From contig NMRA01000443.1 in assembly GCA_002633005.1 (NCBI GenBank), positions 304,105 through 368,104 on the forward strand: DNA of 64,000 nucleotides, written 5' to 3'. Each line of letters begins with the position of its first letter. Positions within the stretch are counted from its first letter, which is position 1. The translations under genes were made by a program, and so were the position numbers. This DNA is from Phoronis australis (taxonomy: Eukaryota > Phoronida > Phoronidae). A model generated the notes under the pieces. It made no database searches. It worked only from the letters and a program-made list of their open reading frames with translations, and had not been told where the DNA came from. Of the stretch, positions 35,741 to 46,737 are shown in pieces.

Positions 35741-35993
35741 GGGCCTGTTCCAAGAAACTGACTTTTAAGACAAAAATGAACTTAAAATGAACTTAAAAGT
35801 TCATTTTTTACTTAAGTTTTAGATTTGTATTAACTTCCAAACTTCGAGACTTCCATATTCGGTAAATTAGTCAAAATTAAGACAAAACTGATGTCAAACA
35901 CTCAAGTCTCTTTCTTGAATTGGTTTTGAGACAAATTTAGCTTTTAATTTAAAATTTACCAAAATTTAAGATTTGTCAGTTTTGTTGGAACTC
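35741..35993. mobile_element. MITE-like inverted repeat element
   Basis: The left end GCCTGTTCCAAGAAACTGAC is an imperfect complement of GTCAGTTTTGTTGGAAC at the right. The AT-rich interior includes a hairpin of AACTTAAAATGAACTTAAAA type (about 35776-35806). Confidence 0.55.
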
Positions 35994-37878
35994 CATCACT
36001 GTCATGCCAACTCCGCGTAGAGTTCAGTAATGCAAGGACCAACGCTAGGACTTCGCTAAAATCTAGTCAAAATCACGAGTTCTCATTTAAAATACATGGA
36101 AATATCTAAGGTAATCTCGTGAAGTCTGCATTTTAGCGAGGCACTACCTCACTGAACTCTACTCCGATCTCGAGGCCGGCTGAGGTTGCGCACATGCGTG
36201 ATAGATCGTTACATTCGGTGTGTGTACATGTCATTAAAATTTTTCGCAACTCCGCCGTTTTTAAAATAGGAACAGATGAAACAGTGAGGTTATATAGATG
36301 ACTAGGTAAGCTATTAGGGAAAATATTTTAGTGATTTAAAAGATTTCAACCTTATAAAGACACAGGCTTTAGATAATGGATCCCTGATACTTGCTGTGAA
36401 TAATTTAGTCAAGGAAAATTATACACCTTCATTTATATATTATAAGTGTTTGGTACTATTACATTTTTCAGTAAAAATTCAGAATGCAGTGACATTTAAG
36501 AAATATGCTATCAAGCCTATCCGAAATTTTCAGATAAAGGTTTTCTGATAAATAAAAAATGAGCAAACATCTATCACCTAACTTTAAAATGTATTGGGGA
36601 TAGCTCATCACATTGGTTACAGTGAAGGACTTTCCATAAAAGTTTAGAAATAAACTCTATTCTTCAATAAGTAGAAGTTAGTGATCTTGATAGATGTAGT
36701 GTGTTACTGTAAAAAGAGACATTGGGACATATTTTTACGATTGTTACGTTACTAAAGAAAAAGTGGAATCAGGAAAATGACAATATTATTTTGAACATCT
36801 GTTGCATAGTTGTCACGGTCAACATTCAAGAAAAAAACGGAACAATTGGATTAAAAAGTGGTACTTCAGAATAAAAAGGGGCAAAACCTAAGGACGAAAT
36901 GTTCGCTGCAACAAAGACGTACCGACAGTGTTTTTTTTCAAACAGGAGATGTAACACCGAAAAATGACTGACAGCGTTTTTTGCAGTATTTTACAGTTGA
37001 ATAGGAAATTTGGGGTGCCGCAAAAACCCAGAAGATGTAACCCCCAAAAACGCCAATCAACGTTTTTTGTTTTTTCTATTGTTGAATGGGAAATTGCAGG
37101 TGCCGAAAAACTTCCCCTTTTTTCATTTTAGCCGAATGGGAAAATATGGCTTTGTTGAATGGGAAATTACACTAGTGTATGATATGTCAATTTGTTCGTG
37201 TGTCAAAAAGTGAGGACATTTAAACGATGNTTTTTTAAAATTCATGGCTATCGGTAAATAGTACACATAACAGTAGACCTACTTCTCAGAAATGGAATTA
37301 ACAAAGAACGGCATTTGGGAAACAGGTTAACATTGCACAAATGAATTAATAAAGTAACAATTGAAAACTATAATGTCACCAGGCATTTAGTATGATATAG
37401 GTTGTCAAAAAGGTTCTACGACCCAAGATGAAAAGATATCAGCGGCTAAACTGCTCGCGGCACCCACCCAGGGCCACAGGTCAGTGCTTTGCCTTATAAA
37501 CAATGACCAGTGTCGGATTTGTTCGCTAATTTTGCCGTTGGTTGTATGGAATCGTACCTCAAAATTAAAGTTTCACTTAATTATTGAACAAATAATAACA
37601 ATATGAAAACGAAGTAATGAAAATAGGCTTCAATCGATTTGGTAATTACAACTCTTGATCAGAACTCAGTCGATCATGCAGTCGCAAATTCTAAGTGCAA
37701 ACCCTCGCGGCTAGTCTCGGGATCACACACACTCTTTCACAGTGCTCCGAAAGGTAGCTCTGTGGAATAATGTTTACCACGTCTTCTTATTCGTTAAATT
37801 AATGAAACCGACGTCATAACATTCAGTCATTCCCATTGGTTGAAATCTGGGCAACCCCTTTCAGTTTACTGTTACGTA
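35994..37878. other. No feature seen; lone N at 37230
   Basis: AT-rich. Loose repeats of 'AATGGGAAAT' type occur near 37000-37170. Nothing coding is supported. Confidence 0.5.
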
Positions 37879-38056
37879 GTATGGCGACCACCTTTGACTT
37901 CAATGGTTGCAATTTATTAAAACGGGCAGTGATCAAAGCAAACAAAATCAAGCGAACCCCGATCCCATGGCTAAGCCTAGACAAGTACAGTGCAAAGAAA
38001 GCGTGTGCAAGTGGTGGCGATGTGATCGATAAACTTCCGACCAAGCATGTGCATTA
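37879..38056 (+). CDS. Orphan ORF or first-exon candidate
   Basis: From an ATGGCGACC start the frame reads MATTFDFNGCNLLKRAVIKA and ends DKLPTKHVH, 58 residues. The stop TAA is formed by the TTAA target of Kolobok-like copy B. A CCAAT-like ATTGG lies 45 bp upstream. No family was recognised and no clear GT donor was found. Confidence 0.25.
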
Positions 38057-38057
38057 A

Positions 38058-39738
38058 AGGAACATGCCACCCAAAAACAACCTGTTTTGTATCAATTTAG
38101 ATCGAGTAGTTCTACTCGATAACGGCACGTTCGGTTGCGTTACCTGACACCTGACGGCAGACGGAGGTGTTGAAATTATCCAATGACGTAATTGGTTTCA
38201 AACGCAGTCTGTTCAGCAGTTTACAACACGGGTTAGTGGTGTCAGCTTATCGCTTGAATTCATCGTTTATCACCAACAAATCATCAAACTTCGATATAAA
38301 ACCCTTAAAAATACACCGAGTTCTTATAAAACGTGCTGTTTTATTTCGCTGTTACGAATTTACTGGTATTTGGAAACACCGTAGCCTACAAAGTTCGGCA
38401 GGCCAATTTACCAAGGTCCGTAGCAAGAATTTGGGGTCTGTTCGGAGATAAATTCGAAGTATTCTTCCGTGAAATACAGACAGGAGAACCTAGATCTGTG
38501 TTGTTTATACTTGTTATTTTTGAGTTCTAAACACACAAAACGCTTAATGTTCTCCCGGCCAGTGGCTCGAAACCCGATAACTAGGCCCGGCGTCGTAGCC
38601 GGACTGACTCGTTATCCCGGCCGGAACCCGATCAGGCCGCCGGGACTGGCACGAACATAAGCCAGCTTGAGTTGGAAACTAAACCTCCAGTCACGAACAG
38701 ACTATAATAGTGAGTCAAAGAAATAATGTGCACGTAATTATTTATGCGAATTAACCACGAAACTGATCTACTTACTTGTCAGGGGCCGCGACTAAAGTCA
38801 GGTTCCCCTTCCACAGACCGTCAGGTTGTACAGTAAAAAGGATAATGTATTTGTATATCAAAATAAAGATTCCCCTAACATGTGACCATAACATATCAAA
38901 TCGAGTAATTGTTTCACAACAGCTTTCTGTCAGAAAACACTGACTTAGCATGCGCTCACACGGCCTCGGTGCCCGGTCAAAAACCGGTAATGCAGTGGTT
39001 TATTCATTGCTGGCTTCTCAGCATTTGCACTCAGGAATTCTGCATAAGGCATTACAAATTGTATCTAATGACACAGACTTTGTTTCAGTTTCCTATAAGC
39101 ATTGGTTAGAATGAGACTAATTAATTTTGAAACAGAACGCAGAATAATAAACGTCAGTCTACATGGCAAGTCGCCCGGCGCCAATCCCGACTTAGTCAAG
39201 AGCTCATCCGACGAAGACTTCACGGGTTAGATCTTGAGGTTTCACAGGCTATCGGCTCGAACCGGAATACAATGATCAAGAAATACTAGCGAGGCGCCGT
39301 GAACATGCACAGGCAACGGAAGGTATGGATTATTCTTTGGTAAGCCGGAATTCGTCACAGAAATCACTGTCGAAGAAATGCCGGCCACAGACACAGAGAT
39401 GTTTCACGGCCTCATACTTGCTATTAACAACTTACCTTTCAGTCTTCACTACCGTGAGCCGGCACTTCCTAAGCATTTTGGGCTCTCGAGGAAGTCGAAA
39501 AAACGATATATCCGCTTTCTTCGCAGCTTCATAGTTCGGACAAGCGGGAACGATGCACCGCAATATAGCGGCATACACTCTGCAGACGAACCACTGACGT
39601 CGCTGCGTCGGTTTTCACCTTCCTCACAGGTTAACGCGACACCTCTCGGCAAGGTGAGGTCGACCGAATAAGAAGCGATGTGGATATAGACCGATTAAGA
39701 CGATAAAAAAGACTAATTAAATCGGGTGGCATTCTCCT
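38058..39738 (-). mobile_element. Kolobok-like element, family 1, copy B
   Basis: It is flanked by TTAA at 38054-38057 and 39739-39742, with AGGA(A/G)(A/C)ATGCCACCC-type termini. It lies in the opposite orientation to copy A and is 1681 bp long. The THAP frame (minus strand, about 39560 down to 39440) has an early stop after the FFRLPREP motif. Its left end, with a palindromic CGAGTAGTTCTACTCG near 38102, matches the right end of copy C. Confidence 0.85.
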
Positions 39739-39829
39739 TTAATGCCTACACACGGAATTCCGTGTGTCGTTCATCATGTTTCCACAGGGCCACTTTTCAG
39801 TATAGGTGGCGCTGTGTCAGAAGATAGGG

Positions 39830-41629
39830 GTCGCAAGCTCTAGTGAAATAATACATAGGTCACGTGCAGGAGTTGGCATTCCAGCGCTAGAGTTGTATGG
39901 TAAACAAAGTTGGTGCTTCGTTTGAGCAAACAGAAATTCGGATACCTACTTTCAACACACTAAGGGGGTGTTTTGGAAACAGCTCGTTAGACAGTGAACC
40001 AGAGACCCAGGAACTGCACCCAAGGTGAACCCCTTCGCGAATGACGCATTACACGAATAAAGGGAACTTAATTACCGTACTTGTAATAACCACTAAAGAA
40101 TGACAGTAGACCTCCACTCTAAGAAAATATGCGAATTCGTAAATGACACCCCGGCCATTAAAGATCAAAATTAGGTGCAGGTAAAACAAGTGTCGACTGC
40201 AGTAGACTGGGGGAGGGGGAGTTGCATTCACATTTGCCGTTGGTTAGCCACTTTCTATTACGAGGCCTTCGTCGGTATACCTGTTAATGGTTAATACACA
40301 TTTGAGTTGTATGCATGGGGGCATGTGGCAACATGTTTACATTCAATCTGATCTCTAATTTTACGTAATGGGTAGGCCGAGTTCCTGGCCGGAGTCCCAC
40401 GCGTACGCTACCGAATAAGGCAATGTCTACCCACCAAATAAAGCAGAGACCGACAATTACCGAATGTCTCCCGCGAACCTCTGCGAGAAATTCCTGGAAG
40501 CAAACAACACGGGTATATACTAGAAAAGTAGCCAAGATCAAAATGGTTAGGAAGGTAAGTTTATAGTGTTTTTAACGTCATTAGACTATCTGCGACTGCA
40601 GGAAACCATCTTCAAACAATTACCTAAGCTAGCAAACCCCGAGAACACTCCCTGGCGCAGTCCGCCGCCGTATATAACTGGCGTTGCCGTTGGTAAAATG
40701 AGATTGGCTGCTTGGGAATTTCCAGGAAAACAGTCACGTGGTCTACAATGATTACTGCTGCCAACAGGATCGCAGTTCCCAACGGTCTCGAACCCCAGTC
40801 ACCAGGTGGCGAGACCATTTCGTTCACTGAGTATCTTTTCAAAGCAGAGTTGCTAGAAAGGTGATAGGGATAACGTCAACTGAGAGTTGGAAATGATTCA
40901 TTTAATACCTTTTATTAAAAGTTTGAAATATACATGGATAAGAAAAATATTTATCAAATGTGATATTTCGTGTCTATATTTCCTAAAATAAAAGCCTTGC
41001 TTGCCACTTAGATTTTTTAAGTCGAAAATACCTGTCTCTTAGCTAGGACCAGAAATAGCTTCTGGATTGACGTTTTTCATCGTTCTTGTGACTATAAATA
41101 CCCGTACTTCATAAGAATTCAAAAGTGGCGTCCTAGCCACCGTTGAACAACTCTTTGATAAATAATACTTTGATAAAACAAACTGTTATACACAACTGGT
41201 TAAAGCTAGTCGCTGGTCAGCTCAGCTATGATTTACTTGAGACAGACAGCTTAATTAGCTAGTACCTGTCCGTCAAAATTCGTTTTATTATGATCTAGTT
41301 TCGAGAAAAGTTTATTTTATTATGAACATTCTTTGTATGGTTTTTTGAAAAGGTGAGGTCCCAAGGTCCCTGGTGTAGTGCCTTAGTTGGACCTGCTTCA
41401 AAATCCCTCGTTGAAATACGACCGGTATATAGTTCAGTTTCTGGTGGCTAGGGAAAATGCTACAGAGTGAATCCCAAACTGAAAATGAACACATTGGAGT
41501 CCAAATTCAGTTCCGTGGATCACTGCGCGGACCTTTACTGAATGGTTACTTTTAACGTGGTTGCGTCAGTCATGACATACTTCGTCTGTGTAATACGCAC
41601 GGGAATGGCAAGCAAAGAATTCAGTTTTC
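39830..41629. other. No feature seen
   Basis: Short open frames lack conserved character. An ATGGTTAGGAAG followed by GTAAGT near 40541 could be a tiny first exon but has no support. Confidence 0.4.
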
Positions 41630-42150
41630 AAGAACAAAAATTCATTGCGCAATACTATTGTATGATGCATAGGTGCTTTCACGGTAATGTACCGACTTAT
41701 CTATGTAGTAATCTCGTACTAGTGTTCGAAATAGCCACCAGATCAGGACAAGATTTTCTGCCTCAAACAATTTGGTTTTGTCCAGACACAGAACATCGTT
41801 TTATTCTAAGTCCATCTTTATTCAGACCATCAAACAGTGGAACAATTTGCCTAATAGTCTTAAGGATGCTGACTGTTATGATAATTTCAGACACCACCTC
41901 ATCAGTTACCTGTGGTCGTCATAGATGTCCCTCCTATTTGTCTTTCCAATATATTTACCAAAAATTTTTTATTTATTTATTTATCTTTAATTCAATTTGT
42001 TTATCCAATTTGTAAATACTATTTTATTAAATGTATTTTATTGTATCTTAATTTAATCTGTTTAACTAACTTAATTTAATTAATTTAATTTCTTGCTGCA
42101 GAGGACCTGTTTTACATTTATTGTATTTTTATCCTCTTTAAATAAAGTTT
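41630..42150 (+). pseudogene. LINE 3' end: RT C-terminal tail and 3' UTR
   Basis: Fragments in shifting frames are GNVPTYLCSNLVLVFEIATR, then TIKQWNNLPNSLKDADCYDN, then FRHHLISYL. The W-NNLP motif and the terminal helix are usual at the end of jockey/CR1-type RT proteins. The copy is 5' truncated and ends at AATAAAGTTTATTATTATT, next to a trinucleotide array. Confidence 0.7.
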
Positions 42151-42232
42151 ATTATTATTATTATTATTATTTATTATTATTATTATTATTATTTATTATA
42201 ATAATAATAATAATAATTATTATTATTATTAT
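42144..42232. repeat. TTA/ATT trinucleotide microsatellite with inverted halves
   Basis: Runs of TTA switch to AATAAT and back to ATT. The tract could fold on itself. It follows the LINE 3' end and probably grew from its tail. Confidence 0.9.
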
Positions 42233-42545
42233 TGGAAACTAAAATATCAAGGAAGCGCAAAGGCAACCTTCCCAAGTTAATGAGCAATGAGTTTAATTTT
42301 ATTTATTTAACGACTTAAACTTCGTTTTCGATCTTCTGTTTGTGAATTTAAAACACTAAAATAGTTTCTTCGTATACACTGAAATCGTTTAGTGTACTTT
42401 GCTATTTGAGGCTCTGTTGATAGATCGAGTTTTCCCAAGGTTAGCCCGCAATTAAGTTCAGTGAAGCATCGTCATTTCTTACATGATCATATAACTTCTA
42501 ATTGTTAAAAATCATCCATCAATCGTGTGTCGTTTATCATGTTTC

Positions 42546-42579
42546 CACAGCGCCACTTTTCAGTATATGTGGCGCTGTG
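42546..42579. repeat. Hairpin repeat (paired with 39783-39816)
   Basis: An 11-bp perfect stem CACAGCGCCAC/GTGGCGCTGTG with a 12-base loop. A sister at 39783-39816 has one stem mismatch and the same flanks (GTTTCCACAG; GTGTCAGA). Confidence 0.85.
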
Positions 42580-42599
42580 TCAGAGGGTACGGTCTTGCT

Positions 42600-43375
42600 T
42601 GACCGAAGCCATTTTCTGTCGAACTTCTGCATCGCGTGTCCTTATATGTTCTGGTTGGCGTAAGAACAATTCAGTAGAATAGAAAAAGAACTACGAGACT
42701 TGCAGGGCGCTTACGCAAGAAAAACGTAACGTGTTTTTTCTTGCGGTGAAATCGGCTGTAGCCGAGAATGTAGAGGTAGGCAACAACAACAACAACAGGT
42801 AGACCGGCAGCCAAAAGCACTTAGCATAGATGAACGAGATACCAACATCTGAACATAGCAGCACTTAGAGTCCACCTCAGTATATACACAAAGTTGTCGG
42901 CACTCCGGGTATGACTCCTGGGTACCTTACAAGAGGCAAAAAATAAGCTAGATTAGACATTCGAGGTATACAAGCCAAAACCGTTTTAAAACGCACAATA
43001 GTACCGCACTTAAGACCGAATGACCCATGACAGAAACCCAAAAATGAGGTACTACAAAAAACTAATTTCATCTGATTCAATACATGTCACTGGTCACTAA
43101 ATGCGCAATGATAGACAAAATATAACTCTGGGTTGTGCCCGCCAGAAATAATGGAAAATCTCAAGCACGCTATGCCATTGAAAGTTTGAGCTACATAAGA
43201 TAGTCGAGATCACCTGCTACAGCTGACTTAAACCAGCAGTCTTACCGCAATGAACACCAGGTAACCCACGACAGACAAATTGTCATTTGGAAAGGGTTCG
43301 CTGGACGCCGTAATAGGAGCTAAGTCATGTTTTCGAGGTACCACAATAAACAAATCCACAGTCCATTACTAAACG
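42600..43375. other. No feature seen
   Basis: It contains a short CAACAA run near 42783 and an inverted pair around GCAAGAAAAACGTAACGTG. There is no coding signal. Confidence 0.4.
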
Positions 43376-43612
43376 CTAGAAAGGACTTTCTCTGTCGCTC
43401 TTCACTTGTCGGGCGATCATTCCGATGACAATTACAATAACATCAGTGTTAGAGACCTTGATCAATGTATTGCCATTTGAGTTGGGTAAGTGCAAGGCAA
43501 GAAGCGTGTCGGCCTCTTCATGGGAACCTTGAAGATCAGGTGGATGATCAGCTGCCATGGTGAGCTGCCGCCATGTGAGACTACAAGTGCTTTCTCTCCA
43601 AAATTGGTCCAT
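43376..43612 (-). pseudogene. Repeat-associated ORF fragment with SHEEADTLL motif
   Basis: The frame reads LQGSHEEADTLLALHL and IKVSNTDVIVIVIGM. I recognise this EEAD-T ... S-D/N-TDV pattern from repeat-associated uncharacterised proteins in invertebrates, but cannot name the family. The frame starts and ends abruptly with no flanking similarity seen. Confidence 0.4.
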
Positions 43613-44013
43613 ATAGGTCTTTCTGCTATTCTTGATGGAGGAAGGTTGCCAAACTGTCGTTAAATGTCCCGTTGTGTATGCCAGGAGTTTTTCAAGAAGA
43701 CATTTTGGGTGTGAAAATTATGTTACAGTATTTTAAGGAAAGAAGTTATATTTGATCTTTAAAAAGTTTAGGCCTTAAACAGCTGTGTTTAAGTACATGT
43801 AACATTGTAATTCTGAACTATTTACCTATAACTACTGATCTCTATAGTACTTAAAGGAGAATGCCACACGATTCAATTAGTCTTTTTTTACGGACTTAAT
43901 CGGTCTATATCCACATCGCCTCTTATTCGGTCGACCTCACCTTGCTGAGAGGTGTCGCGTTAACCTGTGACGAAGGTGAGGAACGACGCAGCGACGTCAG
44001 TGGTTCATCTGCA

Positions 44014-44315
44014 GAGTGAATACCGCTGTATTGCGGTGAATCGTTCCCGCTTGTCCGAACTATGAAGCTGTGAAGAAAGCGGGTATATCGTTTTTTCGAC
44101 TTCCTCGAGAGCCCGAAATGCTTAGGCAGTGGCTCGCGGTAGTGAAGAATGAAAAGTACGTTGTTAATAGCAAATATGAGGCTGTGAAACATTTCCGTGT
44201 CTGTGGCCGGCATTTCGTCGATAGTGATTTCTCTGACGAATTCCGGCTTACCAAAGAACTATCCATACGTTCCGCTGCCTGTGCATGTTCACGGCGCACA
44301 TCTAGTATTTCTTGA
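44014..44315 (+). pseudogene. THAP zinc-finger fragment in Kolobok-like copy C
   Basis: It is collinear with the frame of copy A and retains the tryptophan (LRQWLAVVK) and VCGRHF. The first zinc-ligand cysteine codon is TGA, a stop, where copy A has TGC. The finger is therefore broken at its first residue. Confidence 0.7.
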
Positions 44316-44398
44316 TCAGTATCTTCCGGTTCGAACTGATAGCTGTGAAACCTAACGATCCGACCCGTGAACTCTTCGTCAGATGAGCTCTCGACCAT
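44302..44398 (-). other. Acidic ORF start inside Kolobok-like copy C, antisense to THAP
   Basis: The minus-strand frame starts MVESSSDEEFTG and continues IVRFHSYQFEPEDTDQEIL. A related but stop-interrupted stretch sits in copy B near 39195-39320. TATATATAA lies upstream at about 44480. Serine/acidic starts followed by a YxFEP-like patch occur in other repeat-associated invertebrate ORFs. Function is not assigned. Confidence 0.4.
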
Positions 44399-45526
44399 GT
44401 CGGGATTGGCCTCGGGCGAGTTGCCATGTAGACGGTTATTATTCTGCGTTCTGTTTCAAATGAATTATTCTCACACCAATCAATGCTTATATATAAAAAT
44501 GAAACAAAGTCTGTCTCATTAGATACAATTTGTAACGCCTTTGGAGTATTCGTGAGTGCAAACGTTTTGAGGAGCCAGCAATGAATAAACCACTGCGTTA
44601 CCGGCTTTAGATGCAACAAAAGTAATTGACCGGGCACCATGGCCGTGTGAGCGAATGCTAATTCAGTGTTTGCTGACAAAAACTATTGTGAAACAATAAC
44701 TCGATTATATATGCTATGGTCACATTTCAGGGCAATCTTTATTTAGACAAATACATTATTCTAATCATTGTTACTGTACAACCTTTGCGGCCCTGGCGGT
44801 TCTGTGGAAGGGGAACATGATTTCGTGACCCCCGACAAGTAAGTAGATTTTTTCAGTTTTGTGGCTAATTCACCGAAATGATTACGTGCATATTTTTTTC
44901 TTTGGCTCACTATTATAGTCTTTTCGCGACTGGAGGTTTGGTTTCCAACTTAAGCTGGTTTATGTTCGTGATATCCAGTCCCAGCGGCCGCGACGGGCCT
45001 GATCGGGTTCCGAGCCACTGGCGGGGAGTAACAAGCGTTTTGTGTGTTGAGAACTGCAAAATCGCAAGTCTAAAAGTACAACACACAGCTATGTTCCCCC
45101 GTCTGTATTTCACGAAAGTATTATTCGAATTTATCACCAAACAGACCCAAACACCCGCGATCGACGATGGTAAATTGACATACCGAACTCTGTAGGCTAC
45201 GGTACGTTCAGATGCCTATAAATCCATAACAGTGAAATAAAACGACACGTTTGTTCAATAACTCGATGTATTTGTGCAGGGTTTACATCGAATTTTGATG
45301 ATTTATTGGTGTAAAACGATGAATTCAAGCGATAAGTTGACACCAGTAAGCGTGTTGTGAATGGTTGAACAGAATGCGTTCAAACCAACTACGTCATTGG
45401 TTAATTTCAACATATCCGTCTGCCGTTAGGTGTCAGGTAAAACAAATGAACTTGTTGTTATCGAGTGGAACTACTTGATCTAAACTGATACAAAATAGGT
45501 TGTTTTTGGGTGACATTCTCCGTTAA

Positions 45527-46018
45527 CTTCACCCGTGAAATTTCAAAAAATAAAAAGTTTACCTTGTAAAAGAACCCAATCCAGCGTACAGTGTATTTGC
45601 CAAGTGCCCCACACTTTGCGGACTGTTCCACTTTTTGATTTTTTGCTCCATTCCGCCACACCATCTAAATGTCTTGACGCACGGCCAAATTGATATACTT
45701 ATATACTTTTGTAATTTCCCTCGCGACATAGCCATATTTTCCAGCTCAACTAAAAAACGCGACAGTTTCGAAACCTCATTTTACTGCACTAGCTGCGGTC
45801 TTAAGGGTTGTTCTTTTGACAGTTCCTGATGTTTCAAAGTTTTATATTAGCGTTATCAGGTATTTTCCAAAATGCTTACTTTTCGCCATCATCCATTTGG
45901 CACTCAGTGTGACGCTATTGTTGACTTAAGCAAGGAGAGAGTTCAATAGACGCGAAAGTATTACCGAAACCCAAAAATCCCCCAGGAACTGCAAACTCAA
46001 GAACGTGATCATTCTACC
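45527..46018. other. Possible minus-strand exon region; otherwise unassigned
   Basis: A minus-strand frame from MVWRNGAKNQKV (45664) to a TTTTACAAG/GTAAAC donor near 45563 could be a first exon whose intron received Kolobok-like copy C. A second frame starting at an ATG near 45736 overlaps it. Neither was recognised. Confidence 0.2.
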
Positions 46019-46023
46019 TTCCT

Positions 46024-46326
46024 CAGTGGCGGATTTAGGGGGAGACAAGGGGGCCATGCCCACCCCCCTAAAATTCTACCAGATACAATTTGGGAGTTCG
46101 TGTATGAATTGCTGACTAGCACATGCGCACAACCAGGGGGTGAATGAACAAAGCATAGGCCCTAAAGAAACCCCGTTTACCGTTTTTTTTTAGTCAACAG
46201 GTCCACAAACCCAAAAGTTCGAGGCCCCTGCATCCGTACATTTGAGGCTGGGCACGCGCATATGCCGAAATTCTGGTTATTCCTGTACCCTTGCCCCCCT
46301 AACTCAAAATCCTAGATCCGCCCCTG
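46024..46326 (-). mobile_element. CAGTGGCGG-type MITE, independent insertion
   Basis: It starts CAGTGGCGGATTTAGG and ends with the complement of CAGGGGCGGATC. An exact TTCCT duplication lies at 46019-46023 and 46327-46331. Orientation is opposite to the copy at 29748. Confidence 0.8.
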
Positions 46327-46479
46327 TTCCTTATCAAAATGCTTGATTTTACGAAACTGTACCAAGATTTAACCGGGCTCTTCCTTTTCTAATATTGAAC
46401 CTCGGTAGCACGTTTCCAATACGCAGAATTAGTTAAATACACGATAATTTTTATTCTATTCCGTTCGTATCCCCGGAAC

Positions 46480-46642
46480 TGTTGTGTCATTGGACGAGGT
46501 GTGATTACTTTATAATCAGACGATATAAGTCATAGTATAATTCTATTGTCTTAACACACTAACATCATACAGGAAGAAGAGCTGCATCATGGGTCAGGCT
46601 CAATGGAACAAATGCTAACAGGTCTTAGTAATAAATATTACA
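46480..46642 (-). repeat. Candidate gypsy 3' LTR
   Basis: On the minus strand a polypurine tract AAAAGAGGGAGA (46654-46643) is immediately followed by TGTAATATTTATTAC. A TG...CA unit could end at 46480 (ACACAACA), giving 163 bp. No second LTR is in the window to compare with, so the end point is a guess. Confidence 0.45.
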
Positions 46643-46737
46643 TCTCCCTCTTTTGAAGACACACAGAGTTACGAAGCCTGTGTGAAAAGTCTAATGTCCT
46701 TTAAACTAAGACGGCAAATGTTCCGTGTAACACTTAA

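Larger units (their letters stand above)
43855..45522 (+). mobile_element. Kolobok-like element, family 1, copy C
   Basis: TTAA lies at 43851-43854 and 45523-45526. Termini are AGGAGAATGCCACAC and the complement of CGGAGAATGTCACCC. The 1668-bp element is collinear with copy B. It carries a THAP frame on the + strand near its left end and, on the - strand, an acidic ORF preceded by TATATATAA. Confidence 0.85.

Noticed and set aside
40541-40560. Tiny first exon ATGGTTAGGAAG followed by GTAAGT
   Set aside because: Four codons with no following exon or expression evidence; chance occurrence is likely.
42144-42232. CRISPR-like or regulatory repeat array
   Set aside because: It is a simple TTA/ATT microsatellite in a eukaryotic genome, attached to a LINE tail.
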